Origin: Blepharisma stoltei
Lineage: Eukaryota > Ciliophora > Heterotrichea > Heterotrichida > Blepharismidae
Direction of reading: 5' to 3'
Length of the DNA: 64,000 bases
Assembly (NCBI GenBank): GCA_914767885.1
Contig: CAJZBQ010000063.1
Coordinates: 291,001-355,000, forward strand
This document shows, piece by piece, positions 1 to 11,289 of this stretch (the stretch's first letter is position 1; each line of letters starts with the position of its first letter). Position numbers and translations under genes: made by a program. The notes under the pieces were generated by a model. It worked only from the letters and a program-made list of their open reading frames with translations, made no database searches and had not been told where the DNA came from.

Positions 1-39
1 AGTTGCAGCAACAAAGAGCTGATCCTAAAACCATTGATT

Positions 40-216
40 TAAGGCTAAACGTCTTTTCCTTAGGTTACTTGACTCGAAAATTTTTTCTAGAGAGAATTTG
101 ATCGATGAATAACAGATTTTTTACTGCAAATATCGATGAGAAAAAAGTTTCGACTAAATGTCCCAAGGAATGTCTTCGAGGAAAAAATTCACAGTCAAAA
201 GATATGCTACTGATTT
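40..216. other. Probable IES in gene A copy 1 (about 177 bp)
   Basis: The sequence is absent from the paralogous site at about 10116-10119. It is bounded by TA at 40-41 and 217-218. Removal rejoins flanks that match copy 2 except for one T. No clear terminal inverted repeat was seen. Confidence 0.55.
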
Positions 217-435
217 TAAAGTGGAATGGTTGCTTTGGTTGCAATAATGACAAATGCCATCCTCTATGTAAGAAAGTCTTTTGCATTTTTTGCATTTAGC
301 AATTCTTACTATACTTTGTCTTGCATTTTCTTGTCTCTCCGCTGTTGTTTTGCTGCGATTTATTATAGTTAGCAGGTTATCTGCAGGATTTTCTCTAATG
401 GTTTCTGCATGTACTAAATTGCATCTTTTATTCCA

Positions 436-1396
436 CGCATAAAAAAGCGTGGAGAATCAACCTGCCTTCTTAGCACTGATAGCCAGACGGGAGTTTAAAG
501 CTTTGTGAAAGGGATAGAAGCGTTCGGTGAATTGTTCGGCCAGTTTTTTTTTTTGGCCCAGTGAAGCGCAACGGCTGGCTGGCTGACCGCAGGTTCGCAT
601 AAAAATCAAGGTTTTACCCCGAGAGAGCATGAGGCTTTGGAATTTGGAAAGGGATAGCCCAGCAAAATATGAGGGCGTTCGCTCGACCAATCAGGATTTT
701 CTCAGCATGATATCTGGACTTGCGCCCTGGGCTACAAGTCTGATCTCGGTAAAATCCTGAACCGAAATTTCTCTTTTGAATTTTCAGGAAGGGTAACCCC
801 ATCGATGCACAGCACAGTAACTCAGCATCTTACCTCCGAATAAGTGCAGGCTCTTGTCCGGAAAGAGCAACACAAGCCTTAGGCTGTGCTATCAGGCTTG
901 CGAGCAAAGGTGTAGTGCGAAGCAAGTTAAATATTAAGTAATCCGGCCATAAGCCATCCCGCAGGCGCTGATCATCCGCCCCATATCGGCTCCATAATGG
1001 CATCTGAGGACGCCATTTTGAATTTCGGACCTGAACTACCTGTTCAAGAGATTAACTCGCCCTGGGCAGAGCCGCTCTTAGATAGCGCCCTATGGTCCCG
1101 ATGAGGAAAGAACATGTTGTAGGCAAAACCTGTATAGCCCATCTGGCAGGGACAGGGAAAACCTTCAGGGGAGAAATAAAGCAAAACCTTTTTGGCAAGC
1201 TTCCCGAAGCCTGAAGGACTATTTCCACCTAACAAAGGCATATCAGGATGGGTCCTACCTACTCCATAGGGAGTGCACCTCAGAGTCTAGGTTCTGTCAA
1301 CGTAACCATTTTATTTCTGTGCGAAGCAAGGGATGTTAAAAGTCATTAGCAGGCTGTCCGGGAGCTTCTCTATAAATAATCTTATGAATGAATGAA
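436..1396 (+). mobile_element. SINE-like retroposon, 961 bp, in gene A copy 1
   Basis: It is flanked by a 16-bp target duplication (420-435 and 1397-1412). The undisturbed site is seen in the second unit near 10325. The 5' end opens with a hairpin (CCACGC...GCGTGG) and the 3' end is a short (GAAT)n tail, giving plus orientation. It is much richer in GC than its surroundings. A stretch around 600-680 resembles the retroposons at 23230 and 41550. A 12-bp direct repeat at 915-926 and 1319-1330 suggests a second element nested inside. The target duplication contains TA, so TA-to-TA excision could be exact. Confidence 0.75.
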
Positions 1397-1739
1397 TGCA
1401 TCTTTTATTCCAGCCATCGTCAAATAGGCTATCGGAATCATCAATATATGGCATTACAGCCCTTCCTTTTGGATTTTTGGCTTGTTTGCAGTTGCTTTCT
1501 CTTTGGAAATTTTCTTTATGCTCAATTATATATTTTGCAGATTTTTTTGAAATATTTTTTTTGTGAGGATAAGAAGGTGGATATGCGTCTGGAACGTCTT
1601 CATATAAGCAACTTCTTTCAAAATTTGATGCAGTTGTGATGCTTCGCTGAAAGATGCTTGGAGTTTCCATATTAAAATATGTGATGAATAGATGATTTCT
1701 TTGATAAAACAAGGAGAATGCTTTTATCACATTTTAAAA

Positions 1740-2053
1740 TACTTTAAATAAGGATTATAAATGATTTAGATTAAAAGACTAGCTATTTTATATTTATTCG
1801 GAATTACAGCTGATTTTGGACTTTTAAGAAAATATTAATATAAAATATCTTAATTTTGAAGAAAATATTAAAAAGAATGAATTTAAAAGATGGCTTTTCT
1901 GTTAAATAAAATTGAAAAAGAATTAAAAATTTAGTCAATTTTAGCTATTTTAACTTCTGTAAGAAATATTTTTGATTTATAAATTATTTTGATTATTCAA
2001 AAAGCAAGTGGAGTCTTAAATTGAAATTCATTAGGGTTAGTATTAAAATACCC
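1740..2053. other. AT-rich spacer upstream of gene A, conserved in both units
   Basis: Very AT-rich sequence 5' of gene A, closely similar to about 10650-10963. It presumably holds the promoter, but no specific element is recognisable. No open frame is supported. Confidence 0.5.
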
Positions 2054-2384
2054 TAACTCGTCCCCCCTCTGTGAGCGAGCGAAATTATTGGAAAAATCCT
2101 TATTTTATGCTCAAAACCCATCCTCCATAAACGAACAAACATTTTTATAAAAAATTGTATATATAAGTATAATTTAACAGAATAAATTAATATTTGTTTC
2201 AAATTTTGCGAATTGGGATTTTTAAATTTTTGATAAAAAAATTTACTATAAAAATTTATTTTTAATTTTGAGAAAAAGAGAGAAATGCTGCTCATGCAGC
2301 GATAATAATAATAATATCTTTAATTTTTTTAAAAACCAAATTAACCTCCTCCGAAAAAATTTTGATAACTCACAGAGGTGAGAG
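2054..2384. mobile_element. Family-1 MITE/IES, 331 bp (empty site in unit 2)
   Basis: TA-bounded (2054-2055 and 2385-2386). The terminal boxes resemble the family-1 box (CTCCCCCCTCTGTGAGCGA and its inverse). The second unit at 10964-10965 shows the uninterrupted sequence with a single TA, an exact empty site. It contains a short (ATA)n run near 2305. It lies in intergenic DNA here. Confidence 0.85.
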
Positions 2385-2689
2385 TAAGGTCCATTCCTGG
2401 CAACTTCATTAGAAGATATATTGAAAAAATAAGCGAAATATTTACGAAGTCATATTTTTGAATGTAAATCAAAAAACATCTATATATTTATGCCGTAAAA
2501 TAATTAATATAAAATATAAAAAAGTACTAATATGCATAAACAATTAAAAAATTATCAATAAAGCATATTGCTTCTCATTTAAAGCTAATAAAATGCATTC
2601 AGATGATGAAAACACATTTATCGCCTCATATCAGAAATTCAATTTTATTAAGAACATTTACTATATAATACATTTTCAACAGTATTTAT

Positions 2690-2850
2690 AAGTCAAAAAA
2701 TTAAGAAGTAGCAAAAGCAAGGATCATCGATTTTAAGATGAAATTTCCTGTAGAAGGTTGATTGTAATAATAGAAAACGCTATCTTCTATATAGGAAAGG
2801 CCTTTTACAATTTTTGCATTGCACTATTCTTATTTGATATTTTTTTTACA
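2690..2850 (-). pseudogene. Remnant of zinc-ribbon-like gene A', copy 1
   Basis: Matches 11300-11440 of the second unit, where a longer decayed relative of gene A can be traced. Only the 3' end is left here. The rest, about 1.1 kb including a MITE, is missing relative to the second unit. There is no open frame of useful length. Confidence 0.5.
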
Positions 2851-2886
2851 TTTTGCTATTGCAATATTATTCCTTATCTGGAAATA

Positions 2887-3065
2887 AGGCGGCCGACAGG
2901 AAAGTCGCTGCGTTTTTTTTAGGGGCCTAAAAGTTGCCGTCATTAATTTTGAATCGCTCTGACAAAGGCGGTTTTGCGATTTTTTTGGGTGTTGGCGTTT
3001 GGTGTTGGTGTTGGTGCTAGCCTTTGCTTTTGGTGTAGGGTAGGGTAAGTAAATTTTTTCTTCTT
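2887..3065 (+). mobile_element. Short SINE-like retroposon, 179 bp
   Basis: Flanked by a 14-bp target duplication (2873-2886 and 3066-3079) that contains TA. The 3' end is a (CTT)n tail. The uninterrupted site is present in the second unit near 12590. It contains a GGTGTTGGTGTT-type short repeat near 3000. Confidence 0.7.
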
Positions 3066-3162
3066 CTTATCTGGAAATATGCAGATTTCCTTAAAAAAAA
3101 CAGGCAAGCAATATTTAATGTATATTTTCAAATTAAAATTCCCTATTTACTTAATTGATTTT

Positions 3163-3285
3163 CTCATTAATAGCGCTTATTTGAAGATGTTTTTTCCCAT
3201 TTTGGTCGGAGCAAATTATATAGTCGGTAAGACCAAAAATGGAAATTAAGTGCGAAAGCATCTCCACATCGCGCTATCCATTGGT
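3163..3285. repeat. Imperfect palindrome downstream of the IQ gene, copy 1
   Basis: Inverted arms of about 45 bp with a short centre, equivalent to 12702-12815 in the second unit. Arms include AGATGTTTT...CCATTTTGG and the inverse. It lies just 3' of the IQ-motif gene. It could be an old palindromic element or a transcript-end hairpin. Confidence 0.55.
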
Positions 3286-4117
3286 AAAATGTATATTTTT
3301 TCATCAAGATTTATCGAGACTCAAATCTTTCATATTTAGTTTCAGGGATTACATCGAGCCCATATTTCGATATCGAAATTTTCTTGACTTAAAATTTGAA
3401 ATATACAAGTCTGATTCCTGAAAAATAGGCTCTTTTTTTAATTCTTCGAATTCATTTAAAGCTTTTTTCAGTACATCTTTACCATACTCTTTCTTTTTCT
3501 TCACAAAATCTTTTGCTAAAAATCTTCGAAATGCCCTTTGAATAATTGTGATATTTTCTGTGTGCAAATTTTTAATAGGCAGCAATAAATCTCTTCTTTT
3601 TTTACATTTTAGTTGGCTTATCAAAAATGACAAATTTTTGGAGATCTGAGGAATTTTTAATTTGAAAGAATGCTTTAATTGAGCTGGCAATGACTTTTTG
3701 GTTAAAAAGTTGTATTGAATATTACTTGGGATCGAGATGTTGGAGCTGATATCTTTCTTCCTTACTTTTTTTGAGGGCTGTATAAAGAAAAGTCGAAAAG
3801 TTTTTCTAAGCTTTTATTTAATTTCTTGATTTTTATTTTTTGGATTACTGGGCGCAGTGAAGATTGATTGGGAATTACTATAAGTGAGTCTTTAATTTTT
3901 GGATGCTTAGTGCCATAATATGCTTCAGAGATTATCAATCATTCTGAAAGCTTATTGATTCGCCATTCAGATGCTTCGATTTCACTCTGAGTTTTGTTGA
4001 AATTCTTTAATGCATTTGAAATAGACCCATAATCGAATGAATTGCCAGCTTTTTGTGAGTGGCTAAAAATAAATCTAAAATTTTGATAGCATTTTTAGAG
4101 GATTCCTTATACTTTCC

Positions 4118-4716
4118 AATTAAAATGGTGGTGGCAACTAAATAGGTCCTCGGCGACGACGAATCACCTTGGTCGCAAAAGTTACCCTATAGCCAAAACC
4201 AAGGTCCGGGCCCTTTAATTCTAACCCTTAGCAGACTTAGCGCTGCCGTATGGGGTGGGTAACCTTGGGAGTAAGCTGGTGTCGACTCAATGGCCAGAGT
4301 TTTAATTATCCGGAGGAGGTGCATAGCTCTCTGCGTGGTGGATCTGTCAGAAGGTCACCGCAGAGGAATTTGGGTTAGGCTGGCCTGACAAAAACTTTCT
4401 TCGTTAACTTGAAATTGTTAGCCTGGCCTGCTGTTGGAGCGGGTGCTGGGCGCTGATGTGATGTTAATTTGGAGTTGGTTTTATGGAGTTGGTTTGTAAA
4501 GTTGGTTTTGTGGAGTTGGTTTTGTGGAATTGGTCTTGTGAAGTTGGCTCTGTGGAATTGGTTTTGTGGAATTGCTGATTGTGAAGTGGAGTTGCTGATT
4601 GTGAAGTGGAGTTGCTGATTGTGAAGTGACGTGGAGTTGCTGATTGTGAAGTGGAGTTGCTGACTGTGAAGTTGGATGAATAGGATAGGGTAATCATAAA
4701 AATCTTTCTTCTTCTT
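4118..4716 (+). mobile_element. SINE-like retroposon with internal minisatellite, 599 bp
   Basis: Flanked by a 12-bp target duplication (4106-4117 and 4717-4728) that contains TA, with a (CTT)n 3' tail. The uninterrupted sequence is present at about 14012-14025. It is GC-rich at the 5' side. Its middle (about 4470-4675) is a tandem array of about 15-20 bp units. Confidence 0.75.
4470..4675 (+). repeat. Minisatellite inside retroposon
   Basis: Two blended repeat types. The first is repeats of GGAGTTGGTTTTGTGGA type at about 4470-4570. The second is four to five copies of GTGGAGTTGCTGATTGTGAA at about 4570-4670. Both are G+T-rich on the plus strand. Confidence 0.8.
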
Positions 4717-4752
4717 CTTATACTTTCCTTTAAAAGAAAATTGATTATTCAT

Positions 4753-5670
4753 TAATATGGAAATTTATATTCATTTTATCATTTCAGAAATACTTTATAT
4801 TTTGTCATAAGACTGAGCATCCCCTTGCGTTTGCTTACCTGGTGGTATACTGGATAAGAATTCTCCTGGAAAACTGATAATAATAAAACGAGCCCAGGGA
4901 AAATTTTGTTGAATGAAATGTTCACTCACATCGAACTTTTATTATTACTTGCATGATACACCACAAAAATCTTGGATGCTTGCTTAAATAAATGAAGAAT
5001 AACTAATCTTTTTTAGAAATAGAGCATAAGATAATTAGATGAGCCCATCTGTCTCATATCATTGGCTATAAAGTCCCACCGATAAAGATAAATTCAGCTC
5101 AGAAGATTTTTCCTCTTATTAGCTAAAAAAAGAGATTTTCAATATTTTGTTAAATCAGGAATTAATTAAATTTGTTTTTATAAATATCATGTGCAAAAAT
5201 TACTATGAGATATCTTGCATCTTTTATTAATTATTTGACTTAGATGAAACAATGTCGCTTTCATAATATTTCATTTTCATATTTGAAACTGCATATTAGT
5301 ATCAGTATAAATGATATATGCCATTTTATAAATTTATGGAGAATAATAGGTTATAAATGCTAAGTAGTTAAAATCTACGAAGAAAATATTATTTTCAGGG
5401 TTAATCAAATATAAATCATATAAAGAAACGTTTAAAATAAATGTATGCCACATTTACTTGCTTCATAAATTATTGTTGCCAATATCATTGATGGTGAATT
5501 GTTCCTAATAGGATACTATATCTCAAGTTTTATTTATAATCAAAGCAATTTTGCTTAATATATTTTCAATCTAAATTATAAAAAAATCTGCAATTTTTAC
5601 TGACAAATTTAATATCATTTTCTGATGAGTTCTTTAAATAATATAAGATGGAAGCCGTGAGTGAAATGTG
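4753..5670. other. Divergent intergenic region between IQ gene and kinase, copy 1
   Basis: AT-rich sequence between the divergent start codons of gene B and the histidine kinase. It has no supported gene. It aligns in pieces with 14045-16122, which carries extra MITEs. The TA at 5556-5557 corresponds to the empty site of the MITE at 15607-16028, apart from one T. Confidence 0.5.
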
Positions 5671-8346
5671 ATGGAAGAAAGAAATAAGCGACCTCTACGA
5701 TTACTAATATTTTATAGCTATACACTCTTGTCAATTGGCCTATTATCTCGAATCTTGCATTTGATGTTTAATTGGTATTTTGACATCGAGCTTCTTCAAG
5801 TAGAAGTCGTAGGACTGCACTTCATAAACATTTTTCTTATCAAAATCTTCAAGAATTCCTCATTGAATGCAAAAATTCTTGTGATTTTATTCTTTACTGA
5901 GTCTTATAATTGCTTTTGCTTTTATGCATCCATAGTAAAGAGTGAAGACTCCAATATATTGGCAGTTTTCGCTATAATGCTGATAACAAGATTTCAGCTG
6001 CCGATTATTAAAAACAAGCTTTATTTTAATCTGATTCTTACCAAAAATTTATTGGTATGGTGCTTTATCCGAATAAATATCTTCCAAGATGCACAATTTA
6101 AAATAATGGAGATTAATTTTACATTAGGCACAATAATTACATGCAATATATGGCATTATTATAGGACGAATATATCCATTGAGAGGTTTAACCTGAGCAA
6201 GGAACTGGAAAAAAACCATGAAATACTGACATTTATAACAGAAGCTTTTCGGGATGGAATTATAGTACTTTCTGACGACCTGACAATTGAATTTAATAAT
6301 AAAAATTCTCTTATTTCTTTTCGAGCAATATATATGAAAGATCCTGAAAATTGGAAGATTAAACGCCCTAGATATTGTTTTATAAAAAATATATATTATA
6401 GGCATTTTTAATATATTGTATAATAATGGCTAATTAAATGATCTATTTCTATTGAAAATAGCATTCTAAAAATAATTTTAGCCTATTAAAAGTGATTTAT
6501 TTTCCAATATAAAACTATTTATATATTTGTAAATATAAATAATTAGCCATTTGTTAAAAAATTCAAACTACTTCTAAAGGAGTTAGGCTCCTGAACTGTG
6601 AAAAGACAAATCTATTGTCTTCTATATCGCAAATTGAATATTTTCAAGAAAAGAAATTGTCAGGGTATCCTACATCGAACTTGGTGATAGATGACATTAT
6701 GTATTGCTTTAATGCTGCAGATTTCTTAGAAAAGACTTTAGGCGTAAGTGTTGTAAATAGCCGTAATTTAGAGTGGAAAATTCAAAAAATTTCTTGATAT
6801 GATAAAAACAGCTTGCTTATTACTATCAGAGATGCAACTCAGATCATAAGACTTGAAAATTCAATAGCAAGCGATAATATGAAAACTGTCTTATTGAGAT
6901 CAGTTTCCCATGAACTTCGAACCCCACTTAACGCCATAATATATTTTACTAATGATATTTTGGAGAAGAAAAATTTAAATATCTCACTCTTCTCCCTTTA
7001 AAAGCGAGCAAAAAGGTTTTTAATATAAAAATCATTAAATTGAAGTCTATCGCTAGTTCTCTTAAATTTCAGACAGTTGCATCCTTAAAGTTAATTTTCA
7101 TAAATTAAAATAGGCTTTTCTTTTAAAATATTTTAATTAATTTTTAAAAAATTAGCCTATAAAAGTGAGCAAAAATTTGTGTTCACTTTTAAAGAGGCAG
7201 AAAGTCAGGAGAAATCGAAAAATTTAAAGCAATATCAGTTTCTTCACAACTTATGCTATCAATTATTAATGATTTGCTTGATTATTCGAAAATGCTTGCA
7301 GGAGTATTCAGCATCCATATAGCAACATATATTGAATGTTAAATATAATATAATTAAAATTTCTCAATAATAAATTCATTTTAAAGTCCTATAAAACTGA
7401 ATGTCGAGTAAAAGAGATAATAAAAAATGCTTGCGAGCTAATTCAGATGCAATGTAAAAAGAAAAAGCTAAAGCTCATTATAAGACTTGATGAAAAGATC
7501 CCGGATAGAGTTTACACCGATCCTTTAAGGCTTAGTCAGATCTTGCTTAATTTACTTACAAATGCTTTGAAGTTCACTATGAAAGGCTGAATCGAAGTGA
7601 TATGTCTGCTTGATAAAAAAAATCGCTTAAAACTTACAATAGAGGACACTGGAATCGGGATGTCAGAAGATTATCAGAAAAAACTTTCCTCTGAGTTTTC
7701 TTCATCAGTTTCTCCATCAATAAGTCCTCAAGGATGTGGCCTTGGGCTTTATGTTTCAAATTCATTGGTAAAAAAACTAGGGAATAAGCCTATTGAAATC
7801 CGTTCTGAGCCTGGAAAAGGTTCAGCTTTTATATTCAAAATCAACATTTTCTCTGAAAACCCATCAAGTGACGAATACGATGTTTTCACAGAAAGTCTGG
7901 TTGAAGAAAATTTAATTCGATATGATATGAATCAATATTCTATGAGGAGAAAAAACTTTGCTCCTTCAGTTCTAATTGTTGACGATAATGAATTAAATCG
8001 GCTTGTCCTGGGATCAATTTTATTACAATATCATATAGCATTCGATGAAGTTGGGGGTGGAAAAGATGCAATTAAAAAGGCTGTTGAGAGAGATAAGCTT
8101 GGATGTGGATACCGAGCAATTATTATGGATTGCGATATGCCAGAAATCGATGGCTTTGAAGCGACAAGAAAAATCAATTTATTATTTAGCAATCGAGAAA
8201 TTAATGAAATGCCAAATATTATAGCTTATACAGCTTTTACATTAGATGAAGATCGAGCTGCGTGCTTTGAGTGTGGGATGGTGGATTATTTAATAAAGCC
8301 TTCTACCCCTGAGAAAATAATTAGCACGGTTAAAAAATATTTATAA
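5671..8346 (+). CDS. Hybrid sensor histidine kinase, copy 1 (three IESs; possibly non-functional)
   Basis: An N-terminal block of about five hydrophobic segments (roughly residues 8-155) is followed by a linker. Next is a HisKA H-box (SVSHELRTPLNAI), an HATPase domain with N-box (NLLTNALKF) and G-boxes (EDTGIGM, QGCGLGLYV), and a C-terminal receiver domain with the phospho-acceptor Asp in IIMDCDMPEIDG and the Lys in LIKPSTPEK. In-frame TGA is read as Trp, for example near 6797 and 7590. Three insertions absent from copy 2 lie at 6312-6583, about 6977-7200 and 7318-7391. Removing the first and third TA-to-TA gives a perfect match to copy 2. The middle one lacks a TA at its right end and no TA pair restores the frame, so this copy may be dead. 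The start codon differs in frame from copy 2. Confidence 0.75.
6312..6583. other. IES, 272 bp, in histidine kinase copy 1
   Basis: Bounded by TA at 6312-6313 and 6584-6585. Removal gives codons that align one-to-one with copy 2 around its single TA at 16788-16789. AT-rich; no clear family membership. Confidence 0.85.
6977..7200. other. IES-like insertion with degraded right boundary
   Basis: Absent from copy 2 (about 17330). The subterminal inverted repeats are visible (ACTCTTCTCCCTTTAAAAGC at left, and the inverse of GCTTTTAAAG type at right). The right end at about 7206 has no TA in phase, so TA-to-TA excision leaves a frameshift. The boundary is approximate. Confidence 0.55.
7318..7391. 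other. Short IES, 74 bp, in histidine kinase copy 1
   Basis: TA-bounded (7318-7319 and 7392-7393). Excision gives SIHKTEC, matching SIHKADC of copy 2, whose empty site is at 17454-17455. Confidence 0.85.
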
Positions 8347-8869
8347 ATTGACTTAATTTCATTTATTAATTACTAAAAAATCATTGAATAAGCCACAGAA
8401 TTTTCTATAAGTTGGTAAAAATTAGCATACAAAGAATAAGCAACAATACAGCAACTTTATTATTAAAAATAATTAGCATTAAAACAAATTATGCAAAAAT
8501 TTTTAATAATCAAAATATGATTCCAATGCCAACTTTAATAATTTTTCTAAACGCAGATAATAAACTTAATTCAGATTATCAAGTTAAAAATTGGGTGTAG
8601 GCCAATTAATTAAGAAGATCGCTAAAACCACCTATCCATATTTAATGATAAAACTTTGAACTGTAAATATGAGCAGAATTCTCTCGAAATAAAGCATTTT
8701 ATTCTCAATTTAACAGCGAAATATGCATGCAGAATTTTTATTTTAGAATCATCTTTTTTCAATAGATAAAACAAAATTTTGTTAATTTATAAATCTCAAC
8801 CAAAGATAAAAAGCTAATAAAATTGAATAAAAAAATTCTAAAAACAATTATTGCTATCGTTATTATTCT
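8347..8869. other. AT-rich spacer, 3' of kinase copy 1
   Basis: No supported gene. It aligns with 18410-18429 plus 18921-19430 of the second unit, where a retroposon interrupts it. The end of the similarity near 8830/19430 marks the end of the duplicated unit. Confidence 0.5.
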
Positions 8870-9885
8870 TTGCCTAAGCCAATCAGGCCATTTAAATTTA
8901 GAATGGAGAGCTCAAAAATGCTTTCGGATGAAGGGCAAGAAGCGATTTTGCTAACTGTAAAAGCGCAAATCCTTGGTGATAACAGATTGAAAAACGTGCT
9001 TTTAAGGTCAGTTTATCGTGAATTGAGACCCTCAATTAATGCTATCACATCTTTGTCAGATTCACTTATCAGTGAAAAAAAAATATTATGCAACGAAAAA
9101 ATTCTGCGAAATTAAATGTCATCTCATTTTCCTCAAAACTTTTATTTTCACTAGTAAGTGACTTATTATAATCAAATTTGGTATTCTTTCAAGACTATTT
9201 AGCTCCACTTAAATCTCTCTCTTGAACTAATATCTTATATGATATTTGGATTGCATGGCGATCTTATCAAGAGTATAACAGGGAAGTAATAAGTCGATTA
9301 TTCACAGCTGGACACTGATCCGAGAAATGGAAAAATAGTGTGCTTCAAATAGACCAACAAATTATATGGACCTTTTGCTATTTATGAAATCAAAACATCA
9401 GTAGAAATTCATGAATATGAAGAATTTGAGATTTCGTCATAGGATATCTTACCTGCACAAATAAAAAAACTTTAGCGAAATCTTAAAAAAGCAATACCCT
9501 CAAGTCTTGATTGTAGATGATAACGAATTCAACAGGATTGCACTTGAAGCTTTATTGAGTCATTATGGAGTTTTGTTTTAAGAGTCTTGTACTGGAATGC
9601 AAGCTGTAAAGAAGGTAAACGAAGTTAGTCAAAAAAAGAAGCCATTCAAATTAGTGATAATGGATGGAAGTATGCTAGAGCTCAACGGATGGGAAGCCAC
9701 AAAATAATTCATCAGCTCTACTACGAAGGCAAATTGAGATCTTGCCTAGTATTATTGGATACACAGCATTTGACTCAGACGCTGATGTATATTTGTGTAT
9801 AAATTCTGGAATGAAGGAGTGCCTTATAAAACCTTGCAGTCCTGAAATATTAACCGAAAAAGTATGAAAATATTTATATATGTAA
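8870..9885 (+). pseudogene. Remnant of a third hybrid histidine kinase
   Basis: The H-box region is recognisable, but the phospho-accepting histidine has been replaced (SVYRELRP against SVSHELRTP in the other copies). Receiver-domain pieces follow in broken frames: a VLIVDDNEFNR motif at about 9507, a VIMDGSMLELNG motif at about 9655, and a KPCSPEI motif near 9830. The HATPase portion is largely missing and stop codons intervene. This is an older copy of the neighbouring kinase genes. It shows that the locus has duplicated more than once. Confidence 0.8.
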
Positions 9886-10064
9886 AAAATTAGCATACTA
9901 TAAATAATGCACACTACTTCTAAAATAAAGCTCATTTATTCAGATGATATTTAAATATTTATTTTTGCTTATCAGAAATTTCCTTTTGATATAAGCCATT
10001 TATTAATTAATATACTTCTATTGCATTTCTTGAAGAGAATTTACTAATTTTTTATGGTTGTACT

Positions 10065-10577
10065 TTACTCAGTAAGGAAGTTGCAGCAACAAAGAGCTGA
10101 TCCTAAAACCATTGATTTTAGAGTGGAATGTTCACCTTGGTTGCAATGATGGCAAATGCCATCCTTTATGTAAGAAAGTCTTTTGCATTTTTTGCATTTA
10201 GCAATTCTTATTATATATTGTCTTGCATTTTCTTGTCTCTCTGCTCTTGTTTTGCTGCGATTTATTATAGTTTGCAGGTTATCTGCAGGATTTTCTCGAA
10301 TGGTTTCTGCATGCACTAAATTGCATCCTCTATTCCAGCCATCATCAATTTGGCTATCGGAATCATCACTGTACGGCATTACAGCCCTTCCTTCTGGATT
10401 TTTGGCTTGTTTGCAGTTTCTTTCTCTTTGGAAATTTTCTTTAGGCTCAATAATATATTTTGCAGATTTTTTTGAAATATTTTTTTTGTGAGGATAATAA
10501 GGTGGATATGCATCTGGGCCGTCTTCAAAATTTGATGCAGTTGTGAGGCTTCGCTGAAAGATGCTTGGTGTTTCCAT
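10065..10577 (-). CDS. Small zinc-ribbon-like protein, gene A copy 2
   Basis: Intact frame of about 170 residues from METPSIFQRS (an ATG 20 codons upstream, at 10637, is also open). I do not recognise the family. The N-terminal half is Ser/Lys-rich and probably disordered. The C-terminal third carries CKKCKRLSYIKDGICHHC, a C-x2-C-x10-C-x2-C arrangement typical of a zinc ribbon, followed by a short Cys-rich end (LCCCN). The same gene is broken by a retroposon and a probable IES in the first unit, and a diverged relative lies just upstream at 11290-12200. The role may be nucleic-acid or protein binding; this is a guess from the motif only. Confidence 0.65.
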   Translation of the reverse strand: METPSIFQRSLTTASNFEDGPDAYPPYYPHKKNISKKSAKYIIEPKENFQRERNCKQAKNPEGRAVMPYSDDSDSQIDDGWNRGCNLVHAETIRENPADNLQTIINRSKTRAERQENARQYIIRIAKCKKCKRLSYIKDGICHHCNQGEHSTLKSMVLGSALCCCNFLTE

Positions 10578-11289
10578 ATTAAAATATGTGATGAATAGAC
10601 GATTTCTTTGATAAAACAAGGAAAATGCTTTTATCACATTTTAAAATAATTTAAATAAGGATCATAAATGATTTAGATGAAAAGATTAACTATTTTACAT
10701 TTATTTGAATTTGTAGCTAATTTCCGATTTTAAAGAAAATATTAATATAAAATATCTTAATTATGAAGAAAATATTAAAAAGGATGAATTTAAAAGATGG
10801 CTTTTTTTCTTCTAATAGAATTGAAAAAGAATTAAAAAATTAGTCAATTTTAGCTATTTCAACTTCTGTAAGAATTATTTTTAATTTATAAATCATTTAT
10901 GATCATTTAAATAGCGAGTGGAGTCTTAAATTGAAATTCATGAGGGTTAATTTTAAAATACCCTAAGGTCTTTGTCCTGGCAACTTCATTAGAAGATTTA
11001 TCGAAAAAATAAGCGAAATATTTAGTAAGTCATAAATATAAAAAATATTTTGAGTGTGAATCAAAAATTTCTAAATATTTACTGCCGTGAAATAATTAAT
11101 ATAAAATAAAAAAAGTGCCAATATACATAAACAATTAAAAAATTATCAATAAAGCATATTGCTTCTCATTTAAAGCTAATAAAATGCATTCAGATGATGA
11201 AAACACATTTATCACTGCATATCAGAAAATGCATTTTATTAAGAACCATTTACTGCATAATACATTTTCAACAGTAATTGTAAGAAGAA

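Larger units (their letters stand above)
1..1670 (-). pseudogene. Zinc-ribbon gene A, copy 1 (interrupted, runs off the window)
   Basis: First-unit copy of the small gene that is intact at 10065-10577. The N-terminal part (start ATG at 1670; an upstream ATG at 1730 is also open) reads through about residue 95. It is then cut by a retroposon at 436-1396, resumes at 1-435, and is cut again by a probable IES at 40-216. Compared with copy 2 it has an extra 18 bp near residue 20. The 3' end lies outside the window. If both insertions are eliminated the gene could still work, so the pseudogene label is tentative. The function is unknown; the only recognisable feature is a C-x2-C ... C-x2-C zinc-ribbon-like motif near the C terminus. 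Confidence 0.5.
3311..4752 (-). pseudogene. IQ-motif gene B, copy 1 (decayed)
   Basis: Closely related to the intact copy at 12841-14044. A 599-bp retroposon lies after codon 11. Relative to copy 2 it has one-base losses in several T runs (about 3376, 3695 and 4050), a 12-bp deletion near 3420 that removes part of the conserved C-terminal stretch, and other small changes. An in-frame TGA replaces a glycine codon and would be read as Trp, so it is not itself a lesion. The 3807-3808 TA is the empty site for the MITE that interrupts copy 2. Homopolymer losses might be assembly errors, but the 12-bp deletion and their number favour real decay. Confidence 0.7.

Noticed and set aside
436-1396. tRNA-derived SINE head
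   Set aside because: No convincing A-box plus B-box spacing or cloverleaf was found by eye in any of the retroposons.
2054-2384. Autonomous DNA transposon
   Set aside because: No frame in any family-1, -2 or -3 element reaches useful length or shows a DDE motif. The elements are MITE-sized.
4470-4675. CRISPR-like array
   Set aside because: The units are directly adjacent with no unique spacers, and the genome is eukaryotic. It is a minisatellite.
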